Source: Pithys albifrons albifrons (Eukaryota; Chordata; Aves; Passeriformes; Thamnophilidae). Taken from it: 64,000 nucleotides of DNA. Positions 49,500 to 62,194 of the stretch are shown here, piece by piece. The stretch covers positions 42,148,490 through 42,212,489 of the forward strand of contig NC_092459.1 in NCBI RefSeq assembly GCF_047495875.1, read 5' to 3'. The notes below the pieces were generated by a model, which was not told where the DNA came from, ran no database searches, and saw only the letters and a list, made by a program, of their open reading frames with translations. Both the position numbers and the translations under genes were made by a program. Each line of letters opens with the position of its first letter. Position 1 is the stretch's first letter.

Positions 49500-49860
49500 C
49501 AGTCCCGTGGTGTAATGGTGAGCACTCCGGACTCTGGATCACAAGGTCGTGAGTTCGAGTCTCAGTGGAGACCGTACCGCGCAGTTAAATGCCTCCCTGC
49601 CATCCCATCCCGTCACATCTCGGATGCTCAGCAGGGTCAGCCCCGGTTAGTACCGGGTAGTGTGACAGTCCCGAGGACTTCACTGTCACTGTCCAAGCTC
49701 GCTCGGCCATGGCAGATGGACCTTAGGACTTAAACGGTGGGGCCAGTTCTGCGCACACTGTGCCTCACCTAAAAAATCCACTGTGCAGGCTGGAAGGGCA
49801 CACCCAAGTGGGGAGAGCCCTTCCCAAATCTTCATTCCTGAAGTCTGGCCGTACATACAT
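49500..49860 (+). mobile_element. Composite tRNA-Gln/5S rRNA SINE, copy D (best preserved)
   Basis: The tRNA-Gln-like head (49500-49573) is nearly complete. It has an A-box-like 'tggtgtaatggtgagcac', a CTG anticodon in 'ggactctggat', a B-box-like 'gagttcgagtctc' and an acceptor-strand remnant 'gagacc'. It is joined by a short linker to a 5S-derived part (about 49581-49665) in which 'gttagtac' runs straight into 'cgggta', so the 27 nt containing box C are missing. The body (49666-49825), hairpin 'cttcattcctgaag' and tail 'gtacatacat' follow. CpG content is high, suggesting a younger copy. I found no convincing target-site duplication. Confidence 0.87.
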
Positions 49861-49924
49861 TAAAGTGTATGAACATGTATAAACAGTTTCATAATACTGG
49901 AATGTTATGGATTTGGTTAACATG

Positions 49925-50410
49925 TGTTACAACCCACCCCATAAAGGGAGGGTAACCCAGGTTCTTGTTAATAAATCCCTTAGGGTGGATTAGAGTGAAA
50001 CAACACTGAATAATCAATGTTTTTAAACATATATAGATGGGTTTATCTTAGAAAAAAAGTTGTTTCCAAGGTAAACAGGTATGTTGCTGGTTTGGGTGTT
50101 ATCATCTGTAGTAATATAGCAATGCTAAAGCATAAAAATAACACTTAAGAAAATGTATAAAGGAGAGAAAGAGAAAGAAAGAATAAGGGTCCTAAGATAC
50201 ACATAGTCACCTCCACTGGATTCAGCAATGAACCTCCTGGTTGCAGTTTCAGTGTCTGTTGGTTGAACTGGTCCTTGTAGTCCTGTTGAAGTGATAATCC
50301 ATTGGGGTTAGGGGAAAATCCACACAAAACTGAAGGACTTCATGAGTTATTCTACACTTCAAGCTCAGACAGGAATGCCTTGCACCTCCCCTGGGGTCGT
50401 AAATTTTACA
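49925..50410 (+). mobile_element. Candidate endogenous retrovirus LTR
   Basis: The segment begins TGTTACAACCCACCCCATAA and ends 'gggtcgtaaattttaca', giving TG...CA ends. It has a TATA-like 'gtataaagg' (about 50155) followed by 'agaataagg', a weak polyadenylation-like signal. Directly after the 3' end comes 'atggatggtgacatggga', which could be a decayed primer-binding site beginning TGG. The orientation is inferred from these signals only. No target-site duplication and no recognisable gag or pol were found, so the call is tentative. Confidence 0.4.
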
Positions 50411-52044
50411 ATGGATGGTGACATGGGACATGTCACGAATCTCTGAAAACTAAGGCATTACAATTGCCTATTAAGTCAGCATAGATCATGGTCCATCATG
50501 GTCCAACATTTGAGATGAATAGCCCAGGTCAGAAATCAAATGTCTTTGAGGCTCCCCAGAGGGATTTTTACAGCAGAGTCATCATGTAAAGGAGGACATT
50601 GGCATGATAAGAAGGATTATCTCACCTCACAGGATTTTCCTCTTCCTTTATCTGGAAATCCAGTTTGTAGCTTCAGGTATGCATACCCTTCTGCACCTGG
50701 GATAGTTGGACAATGGCACCCACTTATCTGATCTGAAGGTTCTTTTACTGCACGCATATTCAGGAAGGGGTATGCTTTGCAGGGTGAGTAGCTGTTTCTT
50801 TACAATTTACTACAGTGGACAAAAATCTTTTGGTGATCTTACAATAAAATATTAAATGTTTCAGTATGTGACAACATGCACAGATCAGCTTGAGAGTACA
50901 TCAGCCAAGAGTTCTGTGTGAGAAATGTGTATGTCCCTTTATATACAAGTCATGCCCATTGAAATTTCCAGTGTTGCCACGACAGCTTTTCTGTTCTCAG
51001 AATTTGATACCTCATTTATTATTGACTTTCTAATTTCTGCAGCAATAAGTAGGCAAAGATGGGAGTGATTGCAAAAGGTAACCTCATTTACTATATAACC
51101 TTGAGCAATTGTCAGAGCAGTATGCCTTCTGGGTGCACAAAATAGTATAGCTCTCTGACTCTGTCATACTTATGCCTAATCCAGATCTCAGGCTAAAATA
51201 AGTACTTCAACAAAAATTCTTTGTTGCTCGTGGAACCCTAGAGAAAAAAAGTCTATCTTAAAAAATAGTGAATTTGTAAATTGGTAAAAGGCAGAGTCAG
51301 TGCAGGTGAATACAGAAATTTAGGAAAATTAAACAAAAATATTATTGAACATACGTAAAAAGAGGGAGGGGGGTTGTTTGTTTGTTTTGGGGGTTTTTTA
51401 ACTGCTCAAAATAGTTTAGGAGTAGCAGATACTGCATATGTCAGGGAATTCCAGAATGAGCATTCATGCTGCTGCCCCATCCGATACTGCATGTCTACAA
51501 ATCGTGATGATTATTTTCATTAAATGTGCTTCATAATTGTTTGCCAGGCTTACTGCAGCTGTCAGCAAGGGAGCAATAAGATAGAAAACAATACAAGACT
51601 GAAGACACAAAGCATCTTTTTGTTTGTAAATATATGATATTAGAAACTAAATAATAACATTTTAAAACAAGTTTTAATTATGAAATATCACATTTGTGGC
51701 AAGTAAATTTTGCAGGGGATTTAAAATGAGTATTTACACTGACAAAACCATAGATCAGCTGGCTTGGAGATATTGTAATCCATCTGAATAAGAAAAGACA
51801 GCATATGATATAGGTTATTTTAGCAATACAAGTGGAGCAAAGGTCCATAAGCCATGGAATACTTCTGAAATTTTTAAAAACATCATGTGAATTTGCAAGT
51901 ATTAGCTTGAACAGTGGTCTGGATAATACAATATGCCTGCTTTCAGAAAAAAAGTATTGTAGTAAATAGTAATAAGAATTTCTACTGTGGCATAGGAAAG
52001 GTTAAAACTAAAATGAAAAATTGGTTTGGATTGAAATGCTCTTC
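50411..52044. other. Mostly unassigned; possible decayed ERV leader then unique DNA
   Basis: The first ~350 bp are somewhat GC-richer than the surroundings and could be the untranslated leader of the ERV whose LTR is proposed at 49925-50410. No viral protein motif is visible. The rest is AT-rich unique sequence with a G/T-rich run near 51365-51400. Confidence 0.35.
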
Positions 52045-52245
52045 AAAGGGCATTATCTCATCCAAACCTTCCACTATGGGCAGGGGCACCTTCCTCTAAT
52101 CCAAGTTGCTCAGAGTACCATCCAGCCCGGCTTTGAACACCGTACCATTCACAACTCCTCCAAGCAATGTGTTCCATGCAACCTGTTTAACCTGCCTCAC
52201 CACCTCACACTAAAGAATTCCACTCTTATGTGTAATTAAAATGCT
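52045..52245 (-). mobile_element. CR1 LINE, 3' fragment (antisense)
   Basis: On the + strand: 'ccttccactatgggcagggg', 'cacctt' and 'gttgctcagagtaccatcca', 'gcccggctttgaacacc', 'cctcaccacctcacactaaa', the reverse complement of CR1 3' UTR. The terminal octamer repeat is missing or decayed. Confidence 0.88.
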
Positions 52246-54429
52246 TTTTCCATGCTATCCAAATTGTTTGGGGTTTTTTCTCTATTGGGAATATTTCCAA
52301 AACAAAATTTTTATTTATTAAATGATCAGCCATTTGCCATCCCATAACTTTGGCAAAACATGGAACAGCCTGTCTTTTCATCCAGAGAGGAGCTGTTTGT
52401 AAACATGTGATGTTTTTTAGGTTACAAAACACATTCATTTTTCTGAGGGGATATATTCTGTCAGCTTCTTACTTAATGGTTGATTTGACATCTGTTCCCT
52501 TTAATATTTGTATTTACTACAGGCAATAAAATATTATGCAGTTTTTCCTTTTTTGTGTGTGTAAATAAGAAAAAAAAATAGTGATACAATCTACTTTAAG
52601 TGAGCTCCATGTCAAAAAAATCATTGTATCAACTTGTCTTGAAATCAACAAAGTCAACAAGCATGCTGAGATATCTGAAATCCTAATTTTAATTTTTTTT
52701 CTACCAGTAAGGCCATACTTTTTCAATTAAAAATATGCTTATGCAGCTGAGCAAACTGTTTAAATTAGACTCTCTATTATAGATAAGTAAAAGACATAAT
52801 GTGCAGGACAGTTCAAGGATAAATTCATGGTGCTTAACCTGTCATATTTTCCTCTGATACAAGCAAATTTGTGCACACATAATATGAACATTCACACAGA
52901 AATACACACAGACATCTACATGCATTTATATGTATAAAACACAATTCAGATTAGTATCTTCTTTCCCTTACAAAATCACAGTCATTGTAGCACTTGATGT
53001 CAATTAAGCTAGTTTAAGTCTAGTCTCCTGATGTGTTTCAAGTGCTGCTGAAAGCATTCCACAGATTATGATTTTGGTACCATTAGATAAAATGACAGAG
53101 CTTTTTACAAGCTATCTACCACCTGTGTTACGCTGTCCTTTTTCTTGCAGTTTCAGTCCGCTCAGAAATATGTTATATAATTTTCTGGCTACTAACTATA
53201 ACTCAAAGGAGCCTATCAACAGAGTTTCTCCATTCAATGGTATGCATTGCTTTCTTATTTCTGATATATTTCTTACTAAAATTAAAAGTGACCCCAGTTG
53301 ATATGCTTATGCTGTGCTAAATAATTGGTAGTTTTCTAACCTATTTTTTTCAGTTTAACGGTGAAGTATTAATTCTGGCCAAGTTGTAGGTTGCCCAGTT
53401 TTTCTTCTTAAAATGTCTTTATTACTTCATAACATATCACTTGAGTTCAAATCTCTATGAAGACTGTTAAATATCATTATAAGTATTTTGGAAGATTTTC
53501 ACTGTTTATGTACAACTTTAATGCTAAGCTTAGCTCATCTAAACCTTTTCATCACAGCTTAAAGTTTTTTTTCAAAATTTTAGTTAGCTTGCTGTTATTA
53601 CCCTCTGTGAGGCCATGTTTAGGTAAATATATTAACAACAGTTTATAATCAGTATGCCATTTTTTTCTCTTATTGTTTTTATCTTTTAAAAAAGAAATTC
53701 CTGGCGTGGGGGAAGTGGGGGGTAAAGTAAATAGGTGTAATGAATTAAATATTCTGGAGACAATTAATGTTTAGTATTAAAGCCATCATGCAATTTCATT
53801 CCATCTGAACACATATCCAAGTTTGTCCCAAAATAAGAAATTATCTGAATTTGAATTTCTACATATACTTCATTATTTTTAGTTTTATATACATAACAAT
53901 AAGAAAAGTAATTGAACATTGTATTCTTCGTCATGACTTACTCTTTCACCAGGAGAAGTCGATATCCAACCAGTTGTCTTGATTTATGCAGATTCCTTCC
54001 TATACACATTAAAAAAAAACCCAAAACAAAAGCAACAACAACAACAACAACACAACAACAAAACCAAAACCAAACAAAAAGATCCCCCCAAAAACAGTGT
54101 TGGAATTCCACAAGGAAATTCAGGATCAGTTAGGGTTTGTGCTGTGCAAACTGAAGAGAAAACAGTTATATTCCTCAGTGAAGCAAGGAGAAAGGCAGAA
54201 AAGTGAGTTATTCTTTTTCATATTAAATAAAATGAACTAAGTTTTTGTTGAAAAATCCACAAAGTTTCTAAAGTAAATGTATTTATCCAAGCCATTTTTT
54301 CTGTATATGGGTAGTTATTTCTGAAATCCCAAATTAGATTAATTCTTTCTTTTCAGATAATACAGATGTGTTACATATCGACAAGAAGTTTTATTTTCAT
54401 TTATCTGGAGAACATCTGATGTCCTTGTT
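52246..54429. other. Unique AT-rich non-coding stretch
   Basis: No gene or transposon recognised apart from the CAA-rich tract listed separately. Confidence 0.55.
54009..54090. repeat. A-rich / (CAA)n low-complexity tract
   Basis: An A run followed by repeated CAA units (54032-54062) and AAACC/AAAAC variants. It yields glutamine/lysine-rich open frames on the + strand that are not genes. Confidence 0.9.
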
Positions 54430-54918
54430 CTGGCCAGTAGCCAGGAGTTCACATGGCTAGGACCCAGAAGTTATTCTATACCACCTCATGTCATTGCTGG
54501 TGGTGGTGGAAAGGGAGTCACTCCAGGGAGAAGGGATTCCGCCATTTGGTTCTCCCATTCAAGTAAGTGTGCCTGAGGGAGCGGTTGGTTAATGCCAGTT
54601 CCGAGATAGTGGGAGCAATTGGGGTAGTGTGACTGTGGTTTGGTTGAGTCAGGTTGTGAGGCCCTGAGGTATGTATTTTGCAGGTAAACCCCTCTCTTCT
54701 TTTTATACACTCTTGTTATTGACATTGTTGCTGTTACTGTTTGTTTTCTTATTCAATTCCATATCTCAAACTGTGATATTTACCTTTTGTGCCTCCAATT
54801 CTCCTCTCCAGTTCACCATAAGGGGAAGGGGAGGAGGAGAGGGAGTGAGTGAGGGGCAGTGTGCTTTGGAGAGTCTCAGTGGGAGCACTAACTTGGAGAG
54901 TACCATTTCTAAACCACA
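54430..54918 (+). mobile_element. Probable ERV LTR, 3' part
   Basis: The right half has the style of avian LTR R-U5 sequence: 'ttgttattgacattgttgct', 'ccatatctcaaactgtgata', 'cctccaattctcctctccag', 'ggagagggagtgagtgaggg', and an end 'ccatttctaaaccaca' at 54918, a typical ..CA terminus. A TATA-like 'ctttttatac' lies at about 54698. The 5' boundary (near 54430) and a target-site duplication could not be established, so the element may be truncated. Confidence 0.55.
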
Positions 54919-57900
54919 ATGTATAATATTTTAGGTGATTTTTCTTTTTATCATTGTATATTTTTTCTTCTTTTATATATTCAGTGTACTTCTACCTTTT
55001 CTTTATTCTGACTTCAGGTTCTCCATTTATCTATGAATTGTATAACCATAGTTAAAAGAATCCAGCTTGCTTTTTATTTCCTTCTGCATGGGAAAACATC
55101 AGGACTGAGAACTGATGTGTGGTTTCATTTTATTTCTCTATATAGACTCAAATTAATGGCTACTGCTTTGGGAGAATCAATTGTGCCCAAAGATCAATTA
55201 ATAGTTTTCCTTCTTTCACCCACATCTATAACAGAGGTGACATTGTGTATGTAATTTGCATATACAGCTGAGGAAATCCAAAATAAAGTGATTAAAACTA
55301 AATTAAGTAAACAGTCCACAGTGGACTCCAGGGTAATTAGAAAACATTGGTTTTGATAGTTATATATTATGCTTGTGCATGTACTGAATTTAAATGCCAA
55401 TGATAATTTCTTTACTATTTAAATTTTACTTTATGTTGCTTACATATTTATTTGAAAATATGATAATACATATTGTTGAGTGCAAACTGCTCAACCATAT
55501 TATATATAAAAAAAAATCCTTGCTGTATATATTCATCTGATCTTTGTTCTAGACATAAGGATTTCCAAAGTGCTTAAATTGCTGCAATCTTTATAGGGGT
55601 ATCACAGAACTCTAGTATTTCTACAAGCAGTATGCCAGCAGGCAAACAATCATAGAAAATATTATTGCTGATCAGTTTTAAAAGAGTCTTTTGCAAATTC
55701 TTGAAGCTACGTATTAGTCCTGAATCTCTTGTTCTGATTTTCCAATGTTCTCACTCAATTTAAATCTGTGACTAAATAATGGTTTATCAGCTAGCTTTTC
55801 TATCAAATAGGTAAAAAACCCCACCAAACCCACATTAAATATTCTGGTTTAGTTTGTAGCATATTAAAAAACAATCAAACAAAGAAACAAAAAATTAAAA
55901 ACAAAAACAAAATTCTGAAAGGAATTAATAAAGTTTACTAAAGAAATGCCTCTTTTGCCTAAGGAAGCATTTATTTTGTAGAATAATTTTAGTTTGGATG
56001 GCAAAATAAGTTGCTTAATGTGGATAGCTTACAGTGCCTGAGCCATCATGTTCTTTCTTGAACAGAATGTGTCTACTTATAACACTTCTTCTCAAGCACT
56101 CTTGTCTTTCAGGAGATCATGGGACCTTTGATGTGTGAAATCTCTGATAAGTTTAAAGTTAGAACTGTAAAAACATTGATGCAAATATTTTGAAATATTC
56201 ATAAATTAATTTTATAAAGGATGATTCTCTGCTCTGTAAGAAATGGGTCACCTGAAACAGAATTAAAAAGAGATGATCAAGAGTTCAACTGTATGTTTCA
56301 AATGTCAGCTTTTCTTTAGGCTTTCTTTAATGGAAATGAATTGCAGTTTTCAGAGAGACGTTGATTTTGTAATAAGATAGATGTGTAACATCTTTTGGTT
56401 AAATAATTTGGGGTTTTTTTCATCCATTCATGGTAGAGACAGTTTGTAGGAGTAGCTCAGTGTATTTCTTTTGCTTCTTTGGAAAGCTAAATCTAGCTGA
56501 TATTAATCCTATTTTATATATCTAATATCATAGATACAGATCTACAATTTTTAAGAGCTATATAATTTACCTAACCAATAATCATACAGTGGCCTAGTCA
56601 TTACACAGCAATCAAAATGTTTTTACATGAGAAGAAAGTCTTCAATGTATTGTGCCTAAATGTGAGTTTTCTTAAATATATGAGGCAAAAGGCTCAAGGC
56701 TTCTTTGGTTTGTTCATATTCTGAACACCTATAATTAACACTGACAAGTGATCACAACTAATGTAGTGTAAATCACATCTCAATTGAGTACAGTTGGTGC
56801 AATACATCGAGAACAAATTGAGCAACTAAAAATTCAGCAACTAATTTCATGTCATAAGATAAAAGGCTGCAAGCCATAAGAGAAACCAGAAGAGTGAATT
56901 CAGCAATGAACTATTCACTATGAATTTTCTGCTCTTTGCTCCCCATAAATCATTTCTTGACAACATTTTTTGGAAGCAAAGTCAGTTCTTAAGCTTTTTA
57001 TTCAGTTATGTGTCCTGTCCTCTCTCTTCTTCTGTTCCCAGACAGCTCTTAGATATCTTTGGGGAGATGTCATTAGAAGATTCTCTTTTGCCTGTATGCA
57101 GCATCAGCAGCTGAATGGGCATGATAAAAATCAGACTGATCAGTGCTGCTTCTCCTTCCATCTGCCTTTAGGTATAGTCAGTAAAGTCAAGAGATACGGC
57201 AAAGCATTTGCTGTGAGGCACAATGCAGTACCATACCTGTATCAGAAGTAGGTAAGCCTGCAGGTAAACAGTGGTATGTCTGGGATGACCCAAAATAGGG
57301 CAATTGGAAAAAGGGAGGCAAATATGTGATGGAAAAAGTCAGCAGACGCCTTTTCTTTATCTTTGTGAAGATAAAGAAAAAATGAAGGAAAAAAAAAGAA
57401 AAGCATATGCACATTGGGGGAAATTCTTATGAAAATAATGAGGAGATGTTGTGTCTACTTTACAAATACAGTACTGTTGCTAGTCCTTTGTTTGCGTTGG
57501 GTGTACAGCTAGAGAGTAGACAAGACAAGGAAGTTCTAAACCAAGCATTGTGAAATGATTGCAAAATTATCAAATGTTTTGTTATAAAATGGGAAAAAGA
57601 AGACTTAATAGAAGAATGGAAGAAAAAAGTATGAGGATCAGGTGGAATTAAAAAGTGGTCAGTTAGTGATTAGATAAAGGGCCTGGAGAAACCTTAATGA
57701 TAAAGTAAGATACGCAAGAGAGTTGTATGCATTATTTTCATTGAGAGCTGCAATATAAAAAATGTCTCAACACCAACTATTTTTCCTTAATTCCTTTGTA
57801 AGCAGTGTCCTAAAGTAACTGCAGGGAGGATATAAGTCTACAACAGGAAAGCATCATCGAAGTTGCATATGAACTCAAGAGATATACTGAAATACTTGTC

Positions 57901-60900
57901 TAGAGAATAGCAAAACAATGATTGTAAAAAAGGACATGAGAGAAACAAAGCAATAGGATGGATTTTAATCTCTTCACTAAATTTCTCAAGTAATTTTAGT
58001 GCATATATTACATGATCTGTCTTTTCAAGCATGAGTTCTGACTGATGTTTTTCCCACATGCTGTCAGATACACTGGATAAGATGTCAAGAGATGAGCTCA
58101 AAGGTCTTTGGTGAGGCTCACAAAGTCTTCCCATTCCCTCATAAACTACATAAATTATCCTTGAGGATGAGAGCTGATCATCCAAGGCAAACATTCATTA
58201 GTTATGGGACTCTTGAGAATTCTGACTGGTGGAACTGAATTAATTTTTCTGCTGTTGAGTAGCAAAATTGTGTTTCCCTTGCTCTAATCTGAATTCTGTG
58301 TTATTGTTCTGTTCCACACAGGTCTTCCTAGGCCTTAAAAGAATCATAATAATTCCTGATCTTACCTCTGAACTGTAACTGAACAGCCTTATATTAAAAA
58401 GTCATAACTTATTTTAAAGTTATCTGATTTGCTGTTTTAATCCACCAGGTGTTTTACCTCTTTTACAGTGAAAAAAATCTCAACACTAAAAACACCACAA
58501 ACCAGTATACATAACAAAGTCCTTTTATATATGTTCATAAAATAGTATATTTTGTCTCAGAACTCAGAAAGCCTGACAACAATTTTTTTTTGTTTTTGTT
58601 TTTCACATTACAAGAAAAAAAGTGTCAATACTTATAAGCATGATGGAAAAGGAAAAGTCATACTTGGTTACTGATGCAATCTTTGACTGGTGTCTTCTCT
58701 TCCATGCATGACAATCAATTGACTATATGTTTCAGAACATAAGGTGAATAGTTATAGAACTGTGCGTCTTTTCAAGGCAATGGAAAACCTGTGACACATC
58801 TCACATTAATAAAAATACACTTATGATGCAAATCAGTCTAAATAATATTAATACTAATACTAATATTTTTTAAAACTTATGTAAGAACTTGGAAAATAAA
58901 TTTCTAAAATTATTCTTTAAACTTTGAATTTGAACACACAAGAGGCCAATAAAATGTTCGCAACACCATTTTTTTAAAATACAGCAATAATTCAAAAAAT
59001 ATTATCAATTAGAAAAAAAATCTAGGAAACAAGACAAAGTGTAACTGTAATGGAAAATGGTAGGAGAGTGGAATAAGCACTTAAACTAATACCATAGCTC
59101 CAAATGGCCTAATTTAAGGAAAAAAATCCTAGCAAATAATGAAAGAAATTGTAAGAACTCTAATAACAAATATGCCACAGCAAATCTGTGAAATAGTTGT
59201 AATTTTGTTCTGCAAATAATCTGACCATCTTTCTTATTTCTTAATTTTTATTACATTTAATCATTTGAGGAATTAAATACCTAATTTTTCACAGAAAATA
59301 ATTCTTTATCTATTTATTATCTCTCATTAGTTTGTATTACATTCATCCTTTCCAAAACCTTGTGTCATTCCATTTCAATTTTTATTTCTCTGAGTTTAGA
59401 AAGTTTCTGAAAGAGATTTAGGGCAGAGAAACCTACTTTATGGTGAGAAAAACTAACAAAACCTCAGAAAACCCAAGTAACAGAAACACACACACACACA
59501 CACACACACACACCCCCTTGAACACACACTCACAAAATTGAAATCATAAAAGTAATCTTTAAAAGTTCTATAGATTTACAAAAAGTAATAAACTTTAAAG
59601 ACCATCTTGCTACCCTTTATAACAAATCTGGATTAATTACAGTATTAATCAAAACTAAACTGTAAATATGACCTGCTTTATAATCAAAAGTTGCAAAGTA
59701 TCACTAGAAAGAAATGATATCTGTAATCATGGAATGTTATTGTATGTTTTGTGGGCTTGTGAAGACTATTAGACAATATTTTCAATATATTCCCTGTGTT
59801 ACCTTTCCCTACCATCATAAATACTGACCTTCATGTTCTACTGGTGCATTTTCAGCAGGAGGCTGGAAATCAGTTTGTCATGAGTTAAACAAGAACATTT
59901 CTCATAATTCTAAATACTGGCCTTCCTTGTGTTCCTTACTATTGCTTTACAGTTCCTTTGTTTTTTACAGAACTCAGATGCACATTTTTTAGAACTTATA
60001 TTTGCTTACTAGCCAAAACAGTTTTATTAACTCTGGTCTTGTCTTTAAGAATGTCTCCTCAGTGCTCCTTTTGTACAGCCTAATTTAAACCAAACTGAAA
60101 AAAACCTGCCATATTACTTACGGGCTTTCATTATTTATGCCAAGGGTGCTTCAGTCGTTCTCTGAAGGAAGTATTAATAGACCCCTATTGTTCATATTTT
60201 TCAGATACCCTGACAGTGTTTACAGATTAGTCCTATGTCTTAGTTTCAAAGTTAATTAATTGTGGTGAACACTAAAGGTTGCTGTAAATTCTTCCCCAAA
60301 TCCTTCAGACTGTTACAATTAACATTCATATTTTTCAACAGACTGTGGGTGGACAAGTCTTATCAAAAAGAATAAACAACCCACCTCAAAAAGCATGCAT
60401 GATTTATATGTAGGTGAATCTCCTTGCATCTTAAGCAACTACCCTTTAACAAGCTGTGGAATGCCAAGAGGCAGTGGATAGCCTTCAGGTGTTGTCATCT
60501 GGAGCTCCTTCTGAGAGCTGCCATTACACACATATCCACAACCTGATATCTTTCTCTAGTGTATCAGGCTACAAGGGTAATTAGGGTGTTAAGAAATTTT
60601 GTATAATAGTGTTTAGAGAGAAATAGATGGGACTCAAGATCAGAACAGATATAATTCTTGACTAAAGAAATTAATTTTCTTTAGGTTATTGTCCTGTTCT
60701 TGTAAAGTTATGTCACTGCATACTCATCAGCATTTACTTTCTATCCAACAAACAATTGAAAAAAAAATGTTTGTATCACTGACGGGAAAATCAGATGACA
60801 TTACAAATTTGCTCTTTTCAATGCAGAACAACAATGAAAGATTCCTCATAATTAAACCAACTGAAACATAATTTAGAACAAACAAGGCCTAAACAGTACT

Positions 60901-62194
60901 GCAACTGTGAAGAAATGTGCTGCTGAATAGTATTTGTTTGCAAAAGTTAATGATTGGCAGCATTTTTTACTGAAAATGCACAAAATCAACACAGATATAA
61001 AACTTCAGAGCTGGCTGTCTGAAAATACTTTGATTAATCTGAAACAACAGGATTGCTTAGTATTGTAAAAGTATGCCACTATCCCCAAAATGCCACTGAA
61101 AATTTTAGAATGCAAGGCAAGGAGATACGAGGCACAGAAAAATACATGTCAAGTCCAAATATACCTGATGATGGATGTGGAAAACTTCACAGCTATATCA
61201 CACCATTTTTATCACTAAGGCTACTTGGAATTCAGAAAAGACATTTAAAATATAAACCTAGTGTAAACAGGTACAAACAATAGGAAAATTAATTTCAGAA
61301 TCCTAAAATACTTCTTTTAAACTAACTGTGACTATGTGTTAAGATAGCAGGAATAGTAGGTAGAAGAGTTACTGAAGGGGGGCGGGAAGGGAACAAAACA
61401 AAACAAGAAAACCAAATAAAAACAAACATCCCAAGTCTAGACCCCATTAAGCCTAAATCAATTTCCAGAAAACTAGTCAGAATGATTATTGTTTTGTAGC
61501 TATTAAACTGAAGGCAGTGGCATGATGTCCTCAAATTATTTTTTCTTAATGGTGTTGACTTCTCTGTTCATTGTAAAAACAACTGAAAATTATTCTGAAT
61601 GTCTAAACAATTTTTAGCTAATGGTCTCCCCTAGTGAAGATGACCAGAAAGTTGAATGTGCATTTTTCCACTCTTACCTAGTCTATGAGTTATTTCTGTG
61701 TTACTCTTACTTGCTTTTCTAGAAAAGACCATGATGATTTGATCAGTTAGAACAAGTTTTACATCACAAAAATATTACAGAGTGGAAAATGTATTCCAAA
61801 TCTGCACATAATAATAAATGAACACACTTTATCTAAAATAATGCAACTCAACTTGTGCTCACAGTGCTGGACATTCTCAAAATGCTTTCAGGTATTGGTC
61901 TTTTCTCCTTTGCTGTGATGGTGATAGGCAATAAACTTCCTCTTTAAATTTGCTGTTATTTGTGGATTCCAAGTATAACCCCAAGATTATGCCTGTGTCT
62001 TGGATTTTTGTGGATCTTTTGAACACATTTGAAAAGATACTAGAAACAGATCTGAAGTGGCTGGGAAAATGTAATGATTTCATAAGCTCAGCACAGGGGA
62101 GATATCAGTACCCACAGTTCTCACTTTCGTGTGAAAGGAGAATAAACAGGTCATGTATTCCTCAGGAGTTCATTTTGCAGATAAGATGCATTTC
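54919..62194. other. Longest repeat-poor unique stretch
   Basis: About 7.3 kb with no recognised transposon or gene. Apart from the (AC)n microsatellite and short A/T tracts it is AT-rich and featureless. The 118-residue minus-strand frame at 57838-58194 and other short frames have no domain, no clear exon borders and no paired exon. Conservation with other birds would show whether it holds regulatory elements. Confidence 0.55.
59485..59513. repeat. (AC)n microsatellite
   Basis: Fourteen uninterrupted AC units followed by a C run; likely length-polymorphic. Confidence 0.95.

Noticed and set aside
49500..49573. A functional tRNA-Gln gene
   Set aside because: The anticodon stem is mispaired ('ggatcacaag' in place of a clean stem), the acceptor stem is imperfect, and the segment is the head of a multi-copy SINE.
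57838..58194. 118-residue minus-strand open frame in a repeat-free region
   Set aside because: No recognised domain, no clear splice sites around it and ordinary AT-biased codons. I could not exclude a rapidly evolving exon, but nothing positive supports it.
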